Origin: Neisseriaceae bacterium
GTDB lineage: Bacteria > Pseudomonadota > Gammaproteobacteria > Burkholderiales > Neisseriaceae
Direction: 5' to 3'
DNA: 10,413 nucleotides
NCBI GenBank assembly: GCA_030151665.1
Contig: JASLDB010000034.1
Location: forward strand, 1-10,413
The position numbers and the translations under genes were made by a program. The notes beneath the pieces are model-generated. The model did no database searches. It saw only the letters and a list, made by a program, of their open reading frames with translations, and was not told where the DNA came from. Shown here piece after piece: positions 6,421 to 10,413 of this stretch. Position 1 is the first letter of the stretch. Each line of letters begins with the position of its first letter.

Positions 6421-7590
6421 ATGAGTGAATTTTTATTTACATCTGAATCGGTTTCAGAAGGTCACCCAGACAAGGTCGCTGACCAAATTTCTGATGCCAT
6501 TTTGGATGCCATTTTAACCCAAGACCCAACCGCACGAGTGGCAGCAGAAACCTTGGTTAATACGGGTTTGGCTGTATTGGCAGGTGAAGTGAGTACCACT
6601 GCACGAGTGGATTATATCAAAGTTGCCCGTGAAACCATTCGTGAAATTGGTTACAACAGCTCAGAATTGGGTTTTGATGCCAATGGTTGTGCAGTGTTGG
6701 TGGCTTATGATGAACAATCACCTGATATTGCCCAAGGTGTAAATGAAGGCGAAGGCATTGACTTGAACCAAGGCGCTGGCGACCAAGGTTTGATGTTTGG
6801 TTACGCTTGTGATGAAACCCCAACATTGATGCCATTTGCCATTTACTATGCGCACCGTTTAATGCAGCGCCAAAGCGAAGTGCGTAAAAACGGCACCTTG
6901 CCATGGTTGCGCCCAGATGCCAAAGCACAAATTACCTGTGTATACGATTCAGAAACTGGCAAAGTAAAACGCATTGACACCATCGTTTTGTCAACACAGC
7001 ATAACCCTGAAATCGAGTATGATGCGTTGCGTGAAGCGGTGATTGAACACATTATCAAACCCGTGATGCCTGCCGAATTGATGGGTGATGATGTCAAATA
7101 CTTGATTAACCCAACAGGTCGCTTTGTGATTGGTGGCCCACAAGGTGATTGTGGTTTAACAGGTCGCAAAATTATTGTTGATACTTACGGCGGTGCTGCG
7201 CCACATGGTGGTGGTGCCTTCTCTGGTAAAGACCCAACCAAAGTAGACCGTTCAGCCGCTTATGCTTGCCGTTATGTGGCTAAAAATATTGTGGCAGCAG
7301 GTTTGGCATCACAATGTCAAATTCAAGTGTCGTATGCTATTGGTGTGGCTGAGCCAACATCGATTTCTGTGGATACCTTTGGCACAGGCAAAGTACCAGA
7401 AACAACATTGATTCAATTGGTGCGTGAGCATTTTGATTTACGCCCTAAAGGCATTGTACAAATGTTGGATTTATTGCGTCCTGTTTACAAGAAAACAGCC
7501 GCTTATGGTCACTTTGGTCGTGAAGAGCCTGGTTTTACATGGGAAATGACCGATAAAGCAGATGCCTTGCGTAAAGCCGCTGGTCTATAA
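6421..7590 (+). CDS. metK: S-adenosylmethionine synthase
   Basis: The 389-residue enzyme makes S-adenosylmethionine from methionine and ATP in the cytoplasm, releasing phosphate and diphosphate. SAM feeds methyltransfer, polyamine and related pathways. The family signatures are intact. The N-terminal TSESVSEGHPDKVADQISDA (7-26) contains the ATP/Mg-binding His15, Asp17 and Lys18. GAGDQG lies at 118-123, the phosphate-binding loop GGGAFSGKDPTKVDR at 263-277, and GRFVIGGPQGDCGLTGRK at 233-250. Length is normal for bacterial MetK, and nothing is missing. The start has AAGG (6410-6413) 7 bases upstream. It is transcribed alone, divergent from lpxL2 and closed by a strong terminator. Confidence 0.98.
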   Translation: MSEFLFTSESVSEGHPDKVADQISDAILDAILTQDPTARVAAETLVNTGLAVLAGEVSTTARVDYIKVARETIREIGYNSSELGFDANGCAVLVAYDEQSPDIAQGVNEGEGIDLNQGAGDQGLMFGYACDETPTLMPFAIYYAHRLMQRQSEVRKNGTLPWLRPDAKAQITCVYDSETGKVKRIDTIVLSTQHNPEIEYDALREAVIEHIIKPVMPAELMGDDVKYLINPTGRFVIGGPQGDCGLTGRKIIVDTYGGAAPHGGGAFSGKDPTKVDRSAAYACRYVAKNIVAAGLASQCQIQVSYAIGVAEPTSISVDTFGTGKVPETTLIQLVREHFDLRPKGIVQMLDLLRPVYKKTAAYGHFGREEPGFTWEMTDKADALRKAAGL

Positions 7591-7608
7591 AACGGAAACT
7601 TTTTCATC

Positions 7609-7643
7609 AAAAAGCTGCCTGATTCATTGAGGCAGCTTTTTTT
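7609..7643 (+). terminator. metK terminator with uptake sequence-like arms
   Basis: A perfect 12-base-pair stem (AAAAAGCTGCCT with AGGCAGCTTTTT) closes a 9-base loop and is followed by more T residues. Each arm, read toward the loop, resembles the AGGCTGCCTGAA uptake sequence at 10 of 12 positions (7612-7623 on plus, 7627-7638 on minus). Inverted uptake sequences serving as terminators are well known in Neisseria. Confidence 0.88.
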
Positions 7644-7656
7644 GTGGGCTTGATGC

Positions 7657-7677
7657 CGATATTTGCGAAACATATCG
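7657..7677. repeat. Short inverted repeat in the metK-lipoprotein gap
   Basis: CGATAT and ATATCG flank a 9-base centre (TTGCGAAAC). It could be an operator-like site, but it lies about 190 bases upstream of the next promoter-like element and may be chance. The surrounding 7644-7896 region is AT-rich and holds no convincing gene. Confidence 0.25.
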
Positions 7678-7849
7678 TTAAAAAACAACTGTTCTAATGG
7701 TGTTGTAAAAATAAAAGATTTATTTTATTAATGAATTAAATGAGTATAAATTACAATCAATTAAATTGTCTAACATGCACAAATAAGGCATTTTGACGAT
7801 TTTTGCATGATTGGCAGTGCTTTTTCTCATCGATGTTTTGACAAATCAC

Positions 7850-7858
7850 TGTTATAAA
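7850..7858 (+). promoter_or_regulatory. Possible extended -10 promoter of the lipoprotein gene
   Basis: TGTTATAAA fits the TGn-TATAAT extended -10 form with one mismatch in the hexamer. The start of transcription would be near 7865, about 32 bases ahead of the ATG. A TTGACA at 7839-7844 is too close to serve as its -35. Confidence 0.4.
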
Positions 7859-7896
7859 TAAGCTGTATTCATTTATCAAAACAGCAAAGGCGCATC

Positions 7897-8472
7897 ATGA
7901 AAACGCACCGTTTATTGCCCACCGTTATATTGCTTGCTTTGTTATTGGGGGCTTGTCAAAGTGATATGGAACAAACCAGTACCCAATCGGCTACTGTGGT
8001 GCAAAGTAATGGTTTGATCCTTGCAACCAGTGAGAGCCAGACGATACGATGGGGTGATTATGTGGTACGCAGTAATATTGCCTTGAAAAAAATGGATTCA
8101 CCTTGGCTATTGCCTGTTGAGGTCTCTGGCACCAACAGACAAAATCGACACGATATTCGCCTGAGCCAAAGCATGCAACTGCATGTGCAACATGCTAATT
8201 CAGCCGAAGCATTGCAAAGTGTGAGTATTCAGTGGTTGCCTGCCAATGCCCCTCATGTAGCACATCAAGAGGCGATGCAATTGTCTATTTTATTGCAAGC
8301 AGCAAACCCAACAGCAGATGCTCAAGCCATTGATGCCATGGCATACCAATTGCTGCATAAATGGCAGTCGCAGCCCAAAGAAATGTGGCAAAAAGCATGG
8401 CAAGTTGATGAACAAGCTTATCAAGTAGCCGTGTCACCCCATTTGGGCATACAAGTGAAAACATGGTGGTAA
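7897..8472 (+). CDS. Unrecognised lipoprotein
   Basis: The gene encodes 191 residues from ATG 7897, with AAAGG at 7886-7890 as the ribosome binding site. The N-terminus is a clear lipoprotein signal: charged MKTHR, a Leu-rich core, and the lipobox LGAC with Cys20 as the lipidated residue. The residue after Cys is Gln21 and then Ser22, with no Asp at +2, so sorting to the outer membrane is likely. The mature protein is rich in Gln, Ala, Met and Trp and has only the lipobox Cys. A region at about 40-60 (IRWGDYVVRSNIALKKM) looks beta-rich, and 145-170 looks helical with several Trp. I do not recognise the family. It stands alone between two terminators, so it is probably monocistronic. Confidence 0.75.
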   Translation: MKTHRLLPTVILLALLLGACQSDMEQTSTQSATVVQSNGLILATSESQTIRWGDYVVRSNIALKKMDSPWLLPVEVSGTNRQNRHDIRLSQSMQLHVQHANSAEALQSVSIQWLPANAPHVAHQEAMQLSILLQAANPTADAQAIDAMAYQLLHKWQSQPKEMWQKAWQVDEQAYQVAVSPHLGIQVKTWW

Positions 8473-8483
8473 TGCACCATTTA

Positions 8484-8510
8484 AAAAGCCTCGCATGATG
8501 CGAGGCTTTT
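8484..8510. terminator. Bidirectional terminator between lipoprotein and transporter genes
   Basis: AAAAGCCTCGCA and TGCGAGGCTTTT form a perfect 12-base-pair stem around a TGA loop. A-tract and T-tract ends make it usable on both strands. It lies 11 bases after the lipoprotein stop and 12 bases beyond the transporter stop at 8523. Confidence 0.85.
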
Positions 8511-8522
8511 GTTTATGTTGGC

Positions 8523-9920
8523 TTACAATAAGAAGAAATAAGCCCACAAGCTAATCAAAACAATGCAGAAGATGTTAAGCACGAAGCCCACATTAATCAT
8601 TTCACGTTGTTTAATCAAACCTGTACCAAAAACGATGGCATTGGGTGGTGTGGCAACCGGTAGCATAAAGGCACAAGAAGCACCAACACCAATGACCAAT
8701 ACCAATACTTCAGTTGGCATGCCCATTTGTGCTGCAATGGTTGCAAAAACAGGAACCAATAAAGCAGCAGAGGCAGTGTTACTGGTGAACTCGGTCAACG
8801 CAATAATAAAGACAGTCACCACGAAAATCACCAAAAGTGGATGGGTATTAACAAAAGTGCTAGCCACTTGTTGACCCAATACCATGGAAGCACCCGAATC
8901 TTTTAATAGTGCACTCAAGGTTAAACCGCCACCAAATAAAAATAATACACCCCAATCAGTGTTTTCAGAAACTTGTTTCCAACTGGCTAAACCCAAAGTC
9001 ACTACGGCAATCGCCGCCCAAATAGCCACCCAAGTATCGGGGTTGCTGATGCCAAAATGTGCTTTTAAATAATCACCCAAAATCCAAGCAATGGCTGTTC
9101 CCACAAAAACCACCAAAGCAATAATGCGTGGTGTGGTCCAAGGAATCTCTTCGGTTTGTACTGTTACTTTTTGATTTAAGCGAGGGCGTAACACCAAGAA
9201 CATTGAAAAAATCATCAATGGCAATAACACCAACATCATGGGCAATCCGTATCGCATCCAACCAGCAAAATCCAAATTTAATGCTTTGGCAGCAATGGCA
9301 TTGGGTGGCGAACCCACCAATGTACCTAAGCCACCAATACTGGCAGAATAAGCAATACCCAATAAAATAAACACAAAAGTATTGCGGTCTTTTTCTTGGT
9401 CTAAATGGCTAAGCATACCGAGCGCCAGTGGCAACATCATGGCTGCGGTGGCGGTATTGCTAATCCACATCGACAAAAATGCGGTCACGCCAAAAATTGC
9501 CATGGTCGCAACACCCAAGTGAGAGCCTGATAAGGAAATCAGCCAAAATGCAATTTTCTTATCCAGTTTTTGTACATGCAGGGCGGTTGCCAAGGCAAAG
9601 CCACCAAAGAACAAGAAAATAATCGGATCAGCAAATGTCGATAAAGCTTTTTTGGTGGTCAGTTCAGGAAGACCTAAAGCCACACCCAAGACTGGAATCA
9701 TTAAGGCGGTAATGGTGATGTGAATCGCCTCGGTAAACCACAAAATGGCAACAAAGAGCAGCAGTGCCAAGCCTTTATTGGCGTTGCTATCATAAGGTAA
9801 AATCTTGTACAAAATAACCGACAAAATAGCGGCAATCAAGGTAATAATAATGCCTTTTTTAATCCCCAAAGGTAGGGTGGTTGAGACGTTTGGTTGTGAG
9901 TCAGACACGACTTTCTCCAT
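8523..9920 (-). CDS. DASS/SLC13-family sodium-coupled dicarboxylate symporter
   Basis: This 465-residue inner-membrane transporter probably imports di- or tricarboxylates such as succinate, malate or tartrate together with Na+. It has the two inverted-repeat signature motifs of the family: Ser-Asn-Thr at 154-156 (WISNTATAAMMLP) and at 380-382 (EFTSNTASAALLVP). Each is followed by a Pro-Pro-Asn motif, GSPPNAIA at 203-210 and ATPPNAIV at 423-430. These correspond to the substrate and sodium sites known from VcINDY. About a dozen hydrophobic segments span the protein, and length is normal. The ATG at 9918-9920 has no ribosome binding site on the minus strand. A GTG at codon 5 (9906-9908) sits 6 bases after GGAG, so translation may begin there. 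The exact substrate cannot be read from the sequence. It ends at a shared terminator. Confidence 0.9.
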   Translation of the reverse strand: MEKVVSDSQPNVSTTLPLGIKKGIIITLIAAILSVILYKILPYDSNANKGLALLLFVAILWFTEAIHITITALMIPVLGVALGLPELTTKKALSTFADPIIFLFFGGFALATALHVQKLDKKIAFWLISLSGSHLGVATMAIFGVTAFLSMWISNTATAAMMLPLALGMLSHLDQEKDRNTFVFILLGIAYSASIGGLGTLVGSPPNAIAAKALNLDFAGWMRYGLPMMLVLLPLMIFSMFLVLRPRLNQKVTVQTEEIPWTTPRIIALVVFVGTAIAWILGDYLKAHFGISNPDTWVAIWAAIAVVTLGLASWKQVSENTDWGVLFLFGGGLTLSALLKDSGASMVLGQQVASTFVNTHPLLVIFVVTVFIIALTEFTSNTASAALLVPVFATIAAQMGMPTEVLVLVIGVGASCAFMLPVATPPNAIVFGTGLIKQREMINVGFVLNIFCIVLISLWAYFFLL

Positions 9921-9963
9921 GTATTAATTTATTATTAATTGGTTTGCTCAATTAAGATTAGCA

Positions 9964-10018
9964 ATATTTTACCATATTGAAAAATGTATTTAGTAAATGG
10001 TTTTTATAGGTAAAATAT
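9964..10018. promoter_or_regulatory. Inverted repeat over the transporter promoter, possible operator
   Basis: ATATTTTACC (9964-9973) and GGTAAAATAT (10009-10018) are perfect 10-base inverted arms separated by 35 bases. The left arm overlaps TGGTAAAAT read on the minus strand (9966-9974), a good extended -10 element about 45 bases upstream of the symporter start. Two arms at this spacing could bind a dimeric regulator. The region is very AT-rich, so chance is possible. Confidence 0.35.
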
Positions 10019-10142
10019 ATAAAAACAATAATCACCTATCGCTTTGATTATTTATTATTATATAAATGATTTATTCATAAAGATGATGATACTGTACCTT
10101 GGAAATATGTCAAACAAATACAATGTGCTCTTTTTGAAGGCT

Positions 10143-10413
10143 TTAAATATGGGCAACTGCCTTCTGGGTGCGACCTGCTGCGATAAATAAAAACACGCAA
10201 CCTAAGCTAATTAAAATGGTAATAACTATCCAACCACTATTGAGCGATTGGGTGAGTTTTTGCGTTTGGCTCATTAAGATGGGGCTGAAAAAACCTCCTG
10301 TGATACCCAAGCAATTGATTAAAGCGATGCCACCAGCTGCCACTGCACCAGTTAGATATTGTGATGGAATGGACCAAAAAATGGTATAAGTGGCAAATAA
10401 AGCCGCCGTACCC
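10143..10413 (-). CDS. MFS transporter, anion:cation symporter type, N-terminus cut by window edge
   Basis: The frame is open from the right edge to a TAA at 10143-10145 and gives the last 89 residues of a membrane transporter. The stretch FWSIPSQYLTGAVAAGGIAL, then INCLGITGGFFSP, matches the conserved region around helix 11 of the ACS family of MFS carriers. Members carry tartrate, glucarate, phthalate and similar organic anions. A final hydrophobic helix (WIVITILISLGCVFLFIA) and a short polar tail, RTQKAVAHI, follow. A GTG within this frame at 10341-10343 is not a real start. It lies on the same strand as the symporter, 222 bases upstream, with a separate promoter likely between them. The substrate is unknown. 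Confidence 0.85.
   Translation of the reverse strand, partial: GTAALFATYTIFWSIPSQYLTGAVAAGGIALINCLGITGGFFSPILMSQTQKLTQSLNSGWIVITILISLGCVFLFIAAGRTQKAVAHI

Noticed and set aside
7725..7745. AT-only inverted repeat (AAAATAA and TTATTTT)
   Set aside because: Arms made only of A and T in an AT-rich gap are expected by chance.
7740..7796. An 18-residue reading frame in the metK-lipoprotein gap, with two cysteines
   Set aside because: There is no ribosome binding site, it is very short, and the AT-rich sequence gives such frames by chance.
10081..10195. A plus-strand open stretch of about 36 codons with protein-like composition, possibly a gene remnant
   Set aside because: Its second half is antisense to the end of the MFS gene, it has no start codon or binding site, and stop codons lie just upstream in the AT-rich region.

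Overview
This window looks like chromosomal DNA of a low-GC member of the Neisseriaceae (Kingella, Simonsiella or Alysiella type). Three things point there: two lipid A acyltransferases that closely resemble Neisseria LpxL1 and LpxL2, an lpxL2-like gene lying next to metK, and a palindromic DNA uptake sequence (DUS) between the two acyltransferase genes. The DUS reads AGGCAGCCTGAA on one strand and AGGCTGCCTGAA on the other. I see no tRNA, rRNA, insertion sequence, CRISPR array or phage gene.

Layout from left to right. (1) Bases 1-1714, minus strand: a large membrane-bound M48-type zinc metalloprotease, cut by the left edge. (2) Bases 1968-2903, plus: an unrecognised single-pass membrane protein with three spaced 'NG' motifs. 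(3) Bases 2966-4520, plus: a probable three-gene operon. It holds a small soluble DUF5713-like protein, a secreted protein with a carboxypeptidase-regulatory-like domain, and a membrane-anchored protein that joins a Cys4 N-terminal module to a second copy of that domain. The first two genes overlap by one base (TAATG). A bidirectional terminator ends the operon. (4) Bases 4553-6340, minus: lpxL2 then lpxL1 in transcription order, with the DUS in the 24-base gap between them. (5) Bases 6421-7590, plus: metK, followed by a strong terminator. (6) Bases 7897-8472, plus: an unrecognised lipoprotein, followed by another bidirectional terminator. (7) Bases 8523-9920, minus: a DASS/SLC13 sodium-dicarboxylate type symporter. 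(8) Bases 10143-10413, minus: the C-terminal end of an MFS transporter of the anion:cation symporter type, cut by the right edge.

How the genes fit together. lpxL2 and lpxL1 probably supply the two secondary acyl chains of lipid A. metK makes S-adenosylmethionine. The two transporters at the right end both belong to families that move organic anions and may form a carboxylate-uptake neighbourhood. The least explained part is the 2966-4520 operon. Its last two proteins share a domain carrying the same GTPYCT motif, and its Cys4 module resembles N-terminal regions I associate with Bacteroidota hypothetical proteins. That operon is the best candidate here for an undescribed envelope system.
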